The notes under the pieces are model-generated. The model was not told the DNA's origin. It was given only the letters and a program-made list of their open reading frames with translations, and did no database searches. This document shows positions 43,952 to 55,373 of a stretch of DNA of 64,000 nt, in pieces. Location of the stretch: the NCBI GenBank assembly GCA_035578175.1, contig JAQMRL010000001.1, positions 188,224,783-188,288,782 of the forward strand. The letters are read 5' to 3'. The translations under genes and the position numbers were made by a program. The first letter of the stretch is position 1; the number at the start of each line of letters is the position of its first letter. This DNA comes from Catonia carolina (taxonomy: Eukaryota; Arthropoda; Insecta; Hemiptera; Achilidae).

Positions 43952-44821
43952 TTAATAACATTTTAAAATTTTAAAAAGGAAATGCAGGAAATACAGTTTA
44001 CACAGGAAGATTTAAAACGTAAATCAGAAAAATACCTCAATACTTAATGACAAACACGTCTTATTACAAGCTAAAATACACGAAAAGGATGTTTTCAGAC
44101 GAATAAAGAAAGGTAAGGTTCTGTAGAATGAAAAAATAAAGGGAACAAGAACTTCAAAAGAGGTCCAAGAAGAAATTGACTTAAGTGGTACATTGTGGTC
44201 AAACAAGAATAAAAAGAAGTCAACTTACTTAATAAACTAAAAAATATATGAATTATATTTTTACATAATTTTATAAACTTTCAATAAATGAAAGAAAATG
44301 ATTGTGGATACAGATATTATTGTAAGATTTCTTGGTATGGGAAACACACAACATAATGCTATTTATTTGTGTAGTCCTATTGATTTGAATAGTTTTGTGT
44401 CGTTGATTTAATCAACTACACGATTATTATTGTTTGATAGTAGTTGATTTGATTTGTGTAGTTGTATTGAATAGTTGAAGATTATAACTTAGTCAACCAA
44501 TACTTCATCTAGCGGTATTATCACTGTTTATGAGCCTTTTTGTTAATAGAAAGTTTATCTCAATCTTCTCGTCTCGGATGATGTTTTTTAGCAGTGTAGA
44601 AGTATTTAGGAGAAATACAACTTACACTTCTTACAGTTGATAATTTTTAACGTTAGTATTTCTGTTCGCGTTTATCTTTCTTTCAGAGTTTTTAAAAAAT
44701 AAATAACGAATATTTCTAAAGAAACCTAGGTTCGTTAGGGATCTGGGTCTACCACTAATAGATAGGTAATCCCAAGATTGTATAAATAAAATAAAATCGT
44801 GTAAGAATCAAATTATGAGGA
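43952..44821. other. AT-rich region with GTAGTTGAT palindromic tract
   Basis: At 44370-44480 GTGTCGTTGATT and AATCAACTACAC form a palindrome, and AGTTGATTTG/GTAGTTGTATTG motifs repeat. A similar AACTACACAACT hairpin occurs at 53615-53642. These may be parts of an uncharacterised small element. Confidence 0.35.
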
Positions 44822-44998
44822 GGCTGCCATCGTGGTTCAAGTGGTTAATGTGATACGCTGCAAAGTGGAGCCCCTAGTTAAATTCTCGGCTACAATCTGG
44901 AAAAATATTACTGATTCAAACCTACCATTCCTTAACCCAAAGTAGTAGCTGGTAACCAAGATGTTAATACGACTTTAAATAAACTAAAACATATATAT
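44822..44998 (+). repeat. tRNA-derived SINE, family A, copy 5
   Basis: The head GGCTGCCATCGTGGTTCAAG shares its GGCTG start with copy 4. The A box is TGGTTCAAGTGGTTAAT and the B box is decayed (CTAGTTAAATTCTCGG). Then come CCTTAACCCAAAGTAGTAGC and the tail ACGACTTTAAATAAACTAAA. Confidence 0.75.
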
Positions 44999-45758
44999 GA
45001 GAAAATTTTACTGTGAACAATATTAATGTAGCTGTTTGCGTAGAATATTGCAAACAAGATTGCTTATGAATTTTGTAATGTCAATAAGCTAGTGACCATT
45101 GCCCCACCACTACATATCTATGCAAAAATAACCAGCAAACGATAACTAATTTGTCAAGCATTACGTTTTTGGAAAAAAACATGTAGGTACTCCAAAAAAT
45201 TTCAAAGGTGCAACAAGCAGAGACAGCCAGAGTCATTCACACTCCAACCTATATTCATAATCATTCGCACACCAACCTACCGAATTAATAAGGCATGAAT
45301 GGTAAAAAATTATATTTATATCTCAAAAAACTCTGTTAAATATGTACAGTTTTTAACAGCTATTATTTTTAAATTTAAGAAGTTTTAGAAAGATTAATAA
45401 TAAATATAAAATTCTTGATTTTTTCGCTAAATCTAACCAACAGAGTCTGCACTACGAAGTGATACGAAAGGAAAATAATAATACTGCATAATTATACTTG
45501 TTATGACAAGTCACATCGTCACGAATAAATTATTGAAATATTAATGTTGAAATATATCAGCAATGCAATAATATTGTATCTTTCGTTACAATTGCTATAG
45601 CTGAAAACTTGAAAATTTGAATTTGCAACCCTTACAAAGTACGTAAATTTAGATTTAATTTGATCCTATGCGTACGTCAATGACTAAGTTAATTCAACTT
45701 TTAGCACAATTATAAAATGAGTTATTATTTTTATTTATTTTATTTAGTTAAATATATA
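44999..45758. other. AT-rich region, nothing recognised
   Basis: No ORF or repeat match. Confidence 0.45.
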
Positions 45759-46378
45759 CGGGTGTCCATTAAGTCTGGAAACGGCTGAATTATAGAAAAG
45801 TGAGCGTGACTAGGTGACCAGAATGACTTTAATTGCTAGTTGCACCAAACAAACTATTCTGGGTGATATTTGAAATTTTTGTCCGCCATATTGGATTTAA
45901 CTTTCTTAATTTAAATAGGATGATGGTCATACGATACATGGTTTCGATCTAAAATTTCAAAATAAATTCAATGGCGAAAACCGGAAATCGATATCTTTTT
46001 TCGTTTTTGAGATATTACCATTCAACTATCCAGATCGGCCATTCCTCCCTACTCCGTCTTTGAGCATACATAGACAATTTAGGTAGCAAGTGAACGACTA
46101 CTCATAAGATTATTGAAAATAATAAGTTTTTTAATATCTCCACTCGTTCATAAATAGGAAATTATTGTCATTAAGAAATCCGGAAAAACAATTTAACGGC
46201 TGATTTATTGCATTATAAAACTACAGTATTTAATTTGTTACCAGTTAATACTTATTCTTATTTTTGTAAATGTTAGTGTTTATAAGGAACTAATTGTGAA
46301 AATGAGTTACATAATTGAAAATAAAATTACCAAATGTTTCTTGACTCAGAGTAGTTGTTCAAAGTGGCATCCTCCTAC

Positions 46379-46660
46379 TTATTGGCAATATGATGTACGT
46401 GTGTAAAAACTAGTAACAGCATTACGAATGAATTCCCTTGGGATTCCAGCAGATTCATTTAGAATTCTTTGTTTGAGTTCATGCAGACTGTTAGGTTTCG
46501 TTCTGTAAACTTTGTTTTTTAAGTATCCCCAAAAAAAGTAGTCAAATGGACTCAAATCAGGTGATCTCGGAGGCCATTCAATTGCTCCTCTCCTACCAAT
46601 CCGTTTTTCTGGAAAGATTCGTGTTTTTGGAAAGATGGATTGGTAGGAGAGGAGCAATTG
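46379..46660 (-). pseudogene. Tc1/mariner-type transposase C-terminal fragment (left arm)
   Basis: On the minus strand the authentic part runs from IGRRGAIEWPPRSPDLSPFD to SFYTRTSYCQ. The upstream residues (MDSNQVISEAI...) are antisense of the other arm read across the centre and are not real protein. GRRG.IEWP.RSPDL.P.D..FWG is the third-catalytic-residue motif. The same motif appears in the degraded transposon at 59788-61043. Confidence 0.8.
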
Positions 46661-46860
46661 AATGGCCTCCGAGATCACCTGATTTGAGTCCATTTGACTA
46701 CTTTTTTTGGGGATACTTAAAAAACAAAGTTTACAGAACGAAACCTAACAGTCTGCATGAACTCAAACAAAGAATTCTAAATGAATCTGCTGGAATCCCA
46801 AGGGAATTCATTCGTAATGCTGTTACTAGTTTTTACACACGTACATCATATTGCCAATAA
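46580..46860 (+). pseudogene. Tc1/mariner-type transposase C-terminal fragment (right arm)
   Basis: Identical C-terminal sequence to the left-arm fragment, read on the plus strand. Only the portion from about 46640 onward is genuine transposase. No start codon context or N-terminal domain exists. Confidence 0.8.
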
Positions 46861-47481
46861 GTAGGAGGATGCCACTTTGAACAACTACTCTGAGTCAAGA
46901 AACATTTGGTAATTTTATTTTCAATTATGTAACTCATTTTCACAATTAGTTCCTTATAAACACTAACATTTACAAAAATAAGAATAAGTATTAACTGGTA
47001 ACAAATTAAATACTGTAGTTTTATAATGCAATAAATCAGCCGTTAAATTGTTTTTCCGGATTTCTTAATGACAATAATTTCCTATTTATGAACGAGTGGA
47101 GATATTAAAAAACTTATTATTTTCAATAATCTTATGAGTAGTCGTTCACTTGCTACCTAAATTGTCTATGTATGCTCAAAGACGGAGTAGGGAGGAATGG
47201 CCGATCTGGATAGTTGAATGGTAATATCTCAAAAACGAAAAAAGATATCGATTTCCGGTTTTCGCCATTGAATTTATTTTGAAATTTTAGATCGAAACCA
47301 TGTATCGTATGACCATCATCCTATTTAAATTAAGAAAGTTAAATCCAATATGGCGGACAAAAATTTCAAATATCACCCAGAATAGTTTTTTTGGTGCAAC
47401 TAGCAATTAAAGTCATTCTGGTCACCTAGTCACGCTCACTTTTCTATAATTCAGCCGTTTCCAGACTTAATGGACACCCGG

Positions 47482-49085
47482 TATATAACGATTTATTACT
47501 GAACTAAAGTAAGCTGTACAAGTATACCATATTTTAAACTAAATGTATTTATACGCAAAAACTCTTCTTTACAAAGAGTAGGAGTATACAAAACAAAAAA
47601 TTTAATCACTTAAATACTGTACTTATAACTAATCCAAAAATACTAAGTTAAATAATTACAATTAAATAAGTTACAAGGATTGCGTTAAACAGATTAAAAA
47701 AAACATAAAATAAATGATAAATTCAATTATATTTACATAAAATATCAATAATATATTTTAATTTTAATAACAAAAGAATTTTAAAAGAACTTAAAGATTA
47801 TGTTTGTACATTTGTAATAGAGAGAAAATATATATAGGCCTACATAAACGTTTATTTTTTAACTAAAACTACTTTACAATATTTATGTTAAATAACACAA
47901 TGTAAATATTTTTGCTTTATAGGAAATTAATTCAATAAATAAACATAAAGAAACAGATAAACTATCGCAAAGAGAAAAGTAAAAACTAACAAGAACAGTT
48001 ATTTTAAAACTTGGAAAAATTTCTCAAGTTCTTGCTCGTAGATCGATAGTATATGATATTTAAGTTAATGTTTTAATAGATTTGGTGACATAATGCTGTG
48101 TGTATAGGGTGGAAAGACGTTAACGAACCGCCTTTCAAGATAGAATAATGACTTCTGAAAAAATGTACAAATTGGTTATCTAGTCTTAATTTTTTCACCG
48201 TTTTAATAATTAATTTTATTTAGATCAATTATTACTTCACGGATACCATAAACCCAAAAAACTGTAACAGTACTTTGTAAAGAAATAAATACCTTAACGG
48301 AAGGTCTCCAAATTCCTGGAATAGGTTCATACGATCGAACTTTTTGTATCCATAAATAGCTCATAGAAAAGATTTTTGTAGATTAATCACAGATTTAATG
48401 TGAGTAATGTAAGTACTACCCCTAAATGCAATTCCATATGACAACCGTGAGTGTACAAGAGCAAAATAAATTTGTTTTAACAAAGATCTGGGACAGATGA
48501 TTAACATTATTATGCTTGAGAACATCGGTAGGAGGAATTAAAATTAGTGAGAAAAAACCTGTTGGGTAAAGTAAGGTTTTGGAGTTAAACGTAAAATACC
48601 ATACGTATATTTTATTTTGCAAACTTAAATGTTTCTAATGTGTATGTTTGTGTTATAAATGTTTCTGTTGTAACTATACCGTAGCTACCTACAACCACAA
48701 AATATTAACTGTCATGAATTTAATAATATCGTATATTTTTGTATAGTAGGAAATTTATCATTTGAACAAAGATATCTCATATAGGGTGACAACCTGTTAT
48801 TTGGCTACTTACAAAACATAAACCGATAAAAATTTTTATTCCTCTAGTCTAGGGGAACCATTTTTACTGCCGGATATTGCATTGCTATGAAATATTAGAA
48901 CACATGTTTTGTTACAACACTTTTGACGTTTTAGTTTCTCTTTCTTTTTATTAGGATTTTGTAACTATAATTTTTTATTACCTTATAATATTTCATAAAA
49001 ATATAAAATAAAATTTTAAATATTAAAGAATAATGATATTTTATTGTTTTAAGTTCATTGGTAATTTATATTATTGTTTATCTTG
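47482..49085. other. AT-rich region, nothing recognised
   Basis: About 1.6 kb, very AT-rich. Only short frames (48422-48622 minus). Confidence 0.45.
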
Positions 49086-49395
49086 ACCCACCATGTTGGT
49101 GGTCTAGAGGTAAAGTCGTCGCCGCGAGTCAGCTGTTTAACAGCTGATTTTTGGAGACGAAGGTTCCTAGTTCAAATCCTAGTAAAGGTAGATTCTTTTA
49201 TACGGATTTGAATACTAGAGAGTGCTAACCGGTGTACTTTGATGGTTGGGGTTCAATTAACTATACTCTCTCAGGAATGGTGGGCCCGGGTCTGTACAAG
49301 ACTACACCTCATTTACAAGTCATACACATTATCCTCATCTCATTGGGTCATGGGGTTGCTACTGTTTTGAATTGAATAGATTCCAACGTGCACGC
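49086..49395 (+). repeat. tRNA-derived SINE, family B, full copy
   Basis: A head and body in the normal joint orientation: ACCCACCATGTTGGTGGTCT (A-box region), CGTCGCCGCGAGTCAGCTGT and the palindromic TCAGCTGTTTAACAGCTGA. The B box GTTCAAATCC and AGTAAAGGTAG follow, then the body (TTTTATACGGATTTGAATAC, GGTTGGGGTTCAATTAACTA, TCATTGGGTCATGGGGTTGC). This copy is the reference for interpreting the rearranged pieces at 26190-27242. Confidence 0.8.
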
Positions 49396-49484
49396 ATTAA
49401 TGATTAAAACAAATTTTCCTAAAAAACTTTTACTGGTGGCAATTTTTAAAAATTATTGTTGTGTGTCATTTTCCTGTGTCTGTT

Positions 49485-49790
49485 CGTCAGACCCAGATGT
49501 CAAAAACTACAGGAGATTGCAACAAACGGTTTTGTAATTCGTAATCTATACAAATATTTAGTGGTCTTCAATTGGGTTTGAAGTTCCGGTTTGGCTGGAA
49601 AGTGGTCCAAAACCAGAAGTCAAGAACTCGAAGTCAGAAACTACGAAAGATAGCAACAAACGGTTTTCGGATTTGTAATCTACACAAAAACGTTAAAGGG
49701 CCTGAATTGGGTTTGAAGTTTCGGTTTGACCGGAAGTGGCCCAAAACCGGAAGTCAAGAATTAAAAGTCGGAATGTGGAAACAAAAATAG
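49485..49790 (+). repeat. tandem repeat, ~134-bp unit, about 2.3 copies
   Basis: GCAACAAACGGTTTT recurs at 49519 and 49653, and GGGTTTGAAGTT(C/T)CGGTTTG at about 49576 and 49710, a period of 134 bases. The unit also contains short internal CGGAAGT/AAGTCA repeats. The 72-codon frame across it (49572-49790) is an artefact of the repeat. Confidence 0.85.
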
Positions 49791-50000
49791 TGTCATTCAA
49801 TTCTTTTTAAAAAGTAGATAACGAATTCACTAATGGTTTTTGCCATAGGCCAAATGTAACCCTTTTTTGTAAAAAATTGTCAATTTTTTTAAAAAAACAA
49901 GTCGTCTCGTGAAAGGAATTGTACTTCTTCTTCTTAAAATTCTTTTTGAATTATTTGCCCTTAAATGGTACTGTCACCGCCACTTCCTGTAAATAATTAC
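49791..50000. other. AT-rich spacer
   Basis: Nothing recognised. Confidence 0.5.
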
Positions 50001-50400
50001 TGTGTTACCGACCGAAAATACTTCTCCCGACCTTTGTCAGAGAGCTAGATACCTTTGTCAGAGAGCTTTGCTAGATACCGCTCCTACGCGCTCTCGATTA
50101 CTATAAGAGAGCTGCACTGAGCCAATCGTTATTGCGCTGTACAGCTCCGACCAGGATCAACCAACTGGATCCACGAGAGAAATAAGGAGGATTTTTCGGG
50201 ACTTGACGCAGCAGCAAGCATCTCAGCAGCCGTCGCCGCAGCTCTCGCAACCGCAGCCACGCGCAGCTTCATCGCTCTCTTCTTAGACCAACCCAACGGT
50301 CTTTCTCAGGACCAACTCCTTAAGGTTTTCACCGGTCCTTTCAGGGTATTCAACCAATTCTGTCCACCCCGACAGAAACACACATAAATGGCCCTTATTA
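50001..50400 (+). promoter_or_regulatory. GC-rich island with TATA-like box (possible LTR or exon)
   Basis: Strongly GC-rich for this window. CCTTTGTCAGAGAGCT is directly duplicated (50033 and 50053). A TATA-like CTATAAGAGAGCTGCACTGA lies near 50101 with CCAAT just downstream. It is followed by a frame FRDLTQQQASQQPSPQLSQP (about 50195) that stops after ~30 residues. A start TGTGTTACCGACC would suit an LTR, but no matching 3' terminus or target duplication was found. It may be an LTR relic or a promoter with a first exon. Confidence 0.3.
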
Positions 50401-51369
50401 GGGTCTTCAAAAATTTAAAATTTAGAGTAAAGAGAACTAACTTTCTAGATTTAAGTGAGAGATTTTAAAGAGGCCTATGTTATTAATTATTAATTTCAAT
50501 GTACGAGTATATTCTCATATAAAATATTCACTGTTTGTAAATATGTTATATAATATTATTATTGTGTGCGTGTGTGTGTGTGCGTTAGTTGTTTGTTGTT
50601 TGTTCTTTGTTCTTTGTTGCTTATGTAGTTTGCTATCATTTAATTTGCTAATCAGTGGAGAATTAACCAATATTACCCATTCTTTTCAAAACTTAACAAT
50701 AAAACTATTAGCCTACTTATTGTTCATATAAGAACAGATTGTAATTTTTTATACATATCAAAATAAAAAAAAATATATTACAAAATGAATCGAACTGAAA
50801 AAGCGTAAACGTTGTGAAATTATAACATTAAAACTAAGTATATTATCATACAGATAGTATATAAATTTATTAAATTTAGACGTTTGAAGAAATATTTTTT
50901 ACTCTATTTTCATGTTTAAAACTAATTTTTATTATTAGGTACTGCAACGAAATATATGTAATTAATTCAACATTATCCAAAAAAAAACAATAAATTAATT
51001 AAATATAAATACAATGAATGAAAAGAAATACAAAGAATGAATAAATGATACAATAAGAATACCTATATGAGTGGAATATGAAATTAAATATGGAATTATA
51101 TAAAATAATGAACATATATTTTTTGATTTACTGCAAAAATGTACAATCTGTTTACATTGAACAATGAGTTAACATAAAAAATTTGATAAACAAAATAACT
51201 TAAAAAGAAATTTGAAAAACATTTACATAATGAAATATTGTTCTTTTAAGTAAGTGTATCCTGTTATTTTTAAGTAAGTCCACAAGTGAAAATTATCTCA
51301 AAATTCTGTTGTATAAGTCGTCGTAATCGTCGAATTTTGGCTGTTGCCTAATAAGTTACACAATTTAGT
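50401..51369. other. AT-rich region, nothing recognised
   Basis: A short GT run at 50566-50582; otherwise featureless. Confidence 0.45.
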
Positions 51370-51543
51370 AAAAATTTTTGTAGTTTATATAAGTCGCATC
51401 AATTTATCGGTCATTCAGCACTACTGCGGGATATGAAATGGCGGGTTTTAACGTTTAATAGTTTCTAAAACTTAGCTGGGAGTCGAACCTGGAATCTTTA
51501 GCTTTGTAGTCCAGTACGCTGACAATTACTTGGCGGTCGTTAC
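51370..51543 (-). repeat. tRNA-derived SINE, family A, copy 6 (minus)
   Basis: The minus strand reads CCGCCAAGTAATTGTCAGCG (A-box region), CCAGGTTCGACTCCCAGC (B box) and the tail TTGATGCGACTTATATAAAC plus TACAAAAA. It shares its tail with the other family-A copies; the head is different enough to suggest a subfamily. Confidence 0.7.
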
Positions 51544-52497
51544 GAAAACTGTTTCTATTTTAAATAGCTGAAAACTGGTGAAAAAGTTAAAGAATTTCAT
51601 AGGTACAGTAGTAATTATTCTAAGTTAATAAGTTATTCATAATAATTCTAACCTAAAAAGTAAAGTGTATGTATTTTTATTAAATAAATTATTATCAGTT
51701 AGATACATAAATAGCAAACATTGTGTTACTACGGCATTAGAAATGTTATTACTGAATAAAGATGTTCATGGACTATTCATCTTACATCAAAACAGTAGTA
51801 TGGGAAAGAAAGAAGAACTCCAATTTTGATTTATAAAACACAACTGTTGCCGAAGAACACGCCTGCCTCCCAACACATCCCTTTTTTCCTGCTCTTCTTC
51901 CAACAACAAAACCGCTCACATAGTGGAGAGAAAAAAACACCTAAAACATTCCCTGATCAATTCCGCCCCAAAAAACATACTTTATTTTTTTATGCTTTAC
52001 ACAAACAAGTTTTCACCCTTCCCAATAGTTTTAATAAAATTGTCCTGTCTGGTACAAGATGGAGGCAGTGGGCTGGTACATTGGGTTTTTTTTATTTCTT
52101 CGCAATATGCTGATTGTCCTGAAACAAGATTTAAATAAATTCAGATACGTATTTTTTTAAATTACATTTCTCTCATAAAATATTTATAATATGGATTTGT
52201 TTTATAATTAAATAACTAAACCACTCAAAATTTTAGATAGACATTTTAAAAAATATGTTGCCCTTCCTTTGTCTGCTAACCAAACCGATTACTGAATACG
52301 GTGTTTAGAAGCTTACTGAGTAGGCTACATGACTAAAGCGGTTTTAGTTTATTTATGTACATATTCTTTTTAAAACTTTAAGTCTGTCTACTACAAACGA
52401 AAAATAACAGCCAGCGATTTTATGCATGCCAAAATTTGAAGCCAAGGCAAATAAATCGATCTCAGTAGACATATTAAACAACCAAAATTTTAAAAAA
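51544..52497. other. Unassigned, partly open region
   Basis: Two overlapping plus-strand frames (51826-52113, 51923-52138) and minus-strand fragments such as AVLLLEEEQEKRDVLGGRRV suggest a decayed coding sequence. The acidic/basic stretch resembles N termini of PIF/Harbinger-associated proteins, but the match is too short to call. Confidence 0.3.
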
Positions 52498-53466
52498 TCT
52501 TGTTTCAAACACTCACATAACTTTCTCGTGCCAATGCAAATGATAACTAATATAACCTCAAAAACATAACCTTATTTTAATCATGAGTGAAAGACGCAAA
52601 ATGAAAATCGACCTCGGTTTGGCTTAAAAATACGGATAATCACTCTTTCATGCTAAACTAGGCTCTGTAGAAAAAAAATGCTTTCAAAAAATAAAAAATA
52701 AATAAAAATAAATAAAATAAAAAAAATAAATAATAAAAATAAAATAATAATAAAATAAATAAAATAAATTGAAATAAAAGTTGTAAATATTTTTATTTCC
52801 TATAAATTTGATTATACACTTATGTCGTAAAATGCATACTAAGGCTGAAATCTTAAATAAAATCAATTTTTTACACGATTTCGTGAGAAAAAACAGAAAA
52901 TCGCTAATTACCGATAAACTAAGCGTTATAAAAAAATATGTTTGAAATAAAAGTTGTGGGATTTAAAATTCTCTACATTTTTTGTTATATACATTTTTGC
53001 GCTGAAATTTATATTAAGCCGCAATCTTAAAAAAAGCAATTTTTTACAAGAAAACAGCTTCTCCAAGAATTTCAGCAGACATAGCGCCTAATCTATCTTG
53101 TAGAGCATTAAAAATTTAGTAAATGAGGCGATTTTTAAAAAAAAATCGTAGGAGCCGTTTTTTGAGGAAATCGCAAAAAATTGAAAAATGACACGAATAA
53201 ACTACTACTTCCAGTTGACTGATTTTGATGAAAATGTTCGTGTCGGGTCCAGTAGTAGTATCTAACTTAAGTTTCAAGTTTCAAGTTCGCACGATGTTCC
53301 GTTCTTAAGACATTCTGTTTACACACACCCAGACCAATCGCTAAAATCATGTTTTTTGGGTTCAGGGGGTCTGAAAACGTGTAGATCCGGTGAAAACTCG
53401 ATTTCGAAAAATCGACGTGAAAACAATACTTTCCTTTCTATATATTCATGATAGGCAAGAGAAAGT
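52498..53466 (-). repeat. ~0.95-kb repeat family, copy 8 (minus)
   Basis: A complete minus copy, from decayed 3' hairpin (TCTTGTTTCAAACACTCACA) to GGCAAGAGAAAGT at 53466. An A/T-only insertion-like tract (AAATAAAATAAAATAAATAA type) at 52685-52775 replaces a normal block. The microsatellite slot is nearly empty. Confidence 0.9.
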
Positions 53467-54399
53467 AAAAACAAGTTGAGTTTTACTAAACTTTAGTTTT
53501 GGCTATTTTAAAGGTAAATTACACGAAATATTTGCTATCAAGAATGTTGAATAACTACTAAATTAGTTAAATTACATTTCTTGTAATTTAACTCGACAAC
53601 TTCACAACTACGCAAACTACACAACTCATCAGTTGTGTAGTTCAGTTGTACTAGTATGCATTAGTATGAATACTAACAAGTCCGACTACATTATTACGAC
53701 CATATATTTTTTAAACACCAATAAGATCTTTACAATCATTTTTAGAACATTTGATATAAAGCTGAAGGATTTTAGTTTAATTGATATGACTTCATTGAAA
53801 ATGACATTTTTCACGTAATTTTCGATTTTACTAGCTAAATTAATTCTTAATCTTTCTGTAAGGTTGGCATAAATCTATAATACTTTTTAGTCGGTAATAG
53901 TTGTCACTTATATTGAAGAATGGTTACCAAAGGGTTAAGGTGGTTTACTAATCTTTCTTTACAACTTCTTGATGTGCCGTAATGGTATTTTGTTAGTGAT
54001 TGGGTTGATGTATAAGTCATGATAAAGTATATAATTGTGCATACATCATAAGGTTTCAATAATAATTTAAAGAATATTTTTTTCAGATAATGTAGAATAT
54101 TAGGTAAACTTGTTGATCCGAGTTATTTATATTAGTAAATTCTACAGATATTTTTACTCCTATATATATTAACTTGTTAACATGGAAAAGTTGCTAGTTT
54201 ATTTCCAAGTAACAAAACAATTGGTACAATCCTATTTCATCTGTTTAAGCTTTAACCAAGTTTTTACTAAGTTGTTTTTCCGATTAAATTATCTGAATGC
54301 ATTTTAAAGCATCTAATGTCTATCTGTCTGGAGTTTTCGATTAAGCTTGCTGGAAAACATGTAACTTTTCTAGCAAAACAGCGTTCTCACATGGCGTGA
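53467..54399. other. AT-rich region with two successive hairpins
   Basis: Hairpins at 53566-53592 and 53615-53642 (separate entry); otherwise no recognised content. Confidence 0.45.
53566..53642. repeat. two adjacent perfect hairpins
   Basis: GTTAAATTACA/TGTAATTTAAC (53566-53592, 11-bp stem, loop TTTCT), then AACTACACAACT/AGTTGTGTAGTT (53615-53642, 12-bp stem, loop CATC). Confidence 0.85.
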
Positions 54400-54830
54400 T
54401 ACGGTATCTTGAGACATTCTGTCGTGAAACACTACTCATATGAACGAAGGGACGTTAGTTTGACCCTGACGTCACAAGCAGACGTGGGAGTTCACGACTC
54501 AAATCAAACGTGTTTGATTTACAGTCGTGAGTTTACCTCTTTTGGTGTTACATGTGCACTGTACATCAGCACAAGATGACAACGATGGTCTATTCACCGA
54601 GTCTGGAGACACGCAGTAAACAAATGGATCACGTGATAGCTGTTGATTGAACGCATAACCAAGGTCATTATTCATTATTTTAACCCCAGTTTTCATTGCA
54701 TTATCCCTAGCGTAATAAACAGTACGAGTTATTTTTAGTGACATAGATCATGAAAATTTGTTAAATTTTTAGAAGAATAGAAATCAATTATTTTTACTTA
54801 AGCGCGGTTAATTATCCAATAGCCGACGTC
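54400..54830. other. GC-richer unassigned region
   Basis: The minus strand is open for 81 codons (54499-54744), with several Cys residues (SCADVQCTCNTKRGK). I recognise no domain. It lies downstream, in minus-strand sense, of the Harbinger-like fragment and may be part of the same dead element. Confidence 0.3.
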
Positions 54831-54836
54831 AGTTAG

Positions 54837-55373
54837 TCAACCGGCAGTACTAATATCACGTGAACAACGCATGTATTTGTTGATGCATGTCTCTAGACTC
54901 GGTGAATTCAATATAGTACCATTAAAAGTCGTGTCATCCAATTGCAAGTCAGTGAAACTGTTCAATTTCTGGAAGTTTACGCTGCTGAACAAGTTTTGTT
55001 CCAGTAGATAGTCAAACTGAGCTTCAGACATTCATAATATATTTTTTTTAAATCTTCAGGGTAACGATTTTTTAGTTCCATATCAATCAAATTATGTGCC
55101 CCCGATTTTCCTTTGAAGTATCCAGTTTCTAACCTACCATCGTCTTTTCTTCCCTTTTTCTTGCTGTTTGACCAGCCGATTCTTTTTCAGGGCTGAAATA
55201 GCAGCAAAAACCGAACTCACCTTAGCACAACTCTCGATGACGAGCTCGTTCATTCTCACGATCAACTGAATCACGCTTTCGTTGGCACTCAAACAGAGTG
55301 AACTGCCCACGACCCATGAAGCTGAGCTCTCTCCAGTCATGCCATTGACAGCAAGTACGAAAACGTGGCACAA
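54837..55373 (-). pseudogene. PIF/Harbinger-like transposase N-terminal remnant
   Basis: In minus-strand sense three frames join in order. First comes ELVIESCAKVSSVFAAISAL with a KKNRLVKQQEKGKKRRW basic stretch, then VRNWILQRKSGAHNLIDMEL with KNRYPEDLKK, then MSEAQFDYLLEQ. The pattern KKRRWWV..W...R..G....L..EL....P..F...FRMS...FDYLL is that of PIF/Harbinger transposase N termini. The catalytic DDE part is not recognised. Stops and frameshifts between the pieces show decay. Confidence 0.55.

Larger units (their letters stand above)
45759..47481. mobile_element. 1.72-kb near-perfect palindrome from duplicated Tc1/mariner-type 3' halves
   Basis: Left arm 45759-46602 (844 bp) and right arm 46637-47481 (845 bp) are inverses. 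By eye they differ at about two positions: an extra C/G at the tip and one A/C change near 45851. A 34-base spacer (46603-46636) separates them. The tips read CGGGTGTCCATTAAGTCTGG and are flanked by TATATA, fitting a TA target. Each arm carries the C-terminal part of a DDE/D transposase: RIGRRGAIEWPPRSPDLSPF, DYFFWGYLKNKVYRTKPNSL, then a RTSYCQ end. The first two catalytic acidic residues and the N-terminal domain are absent. The element is thus a head-to-head dimer of 3' halves and non-autonomous. Confidence 0.9.

Noticed and set aside
46379..46860. Two 104-aa proteins starting MDSNQVISEA
   Set aside because: The N-terminal parts are the antisense of the opposite palindrome arm. Only the C-terminal transposase residues are genuine.
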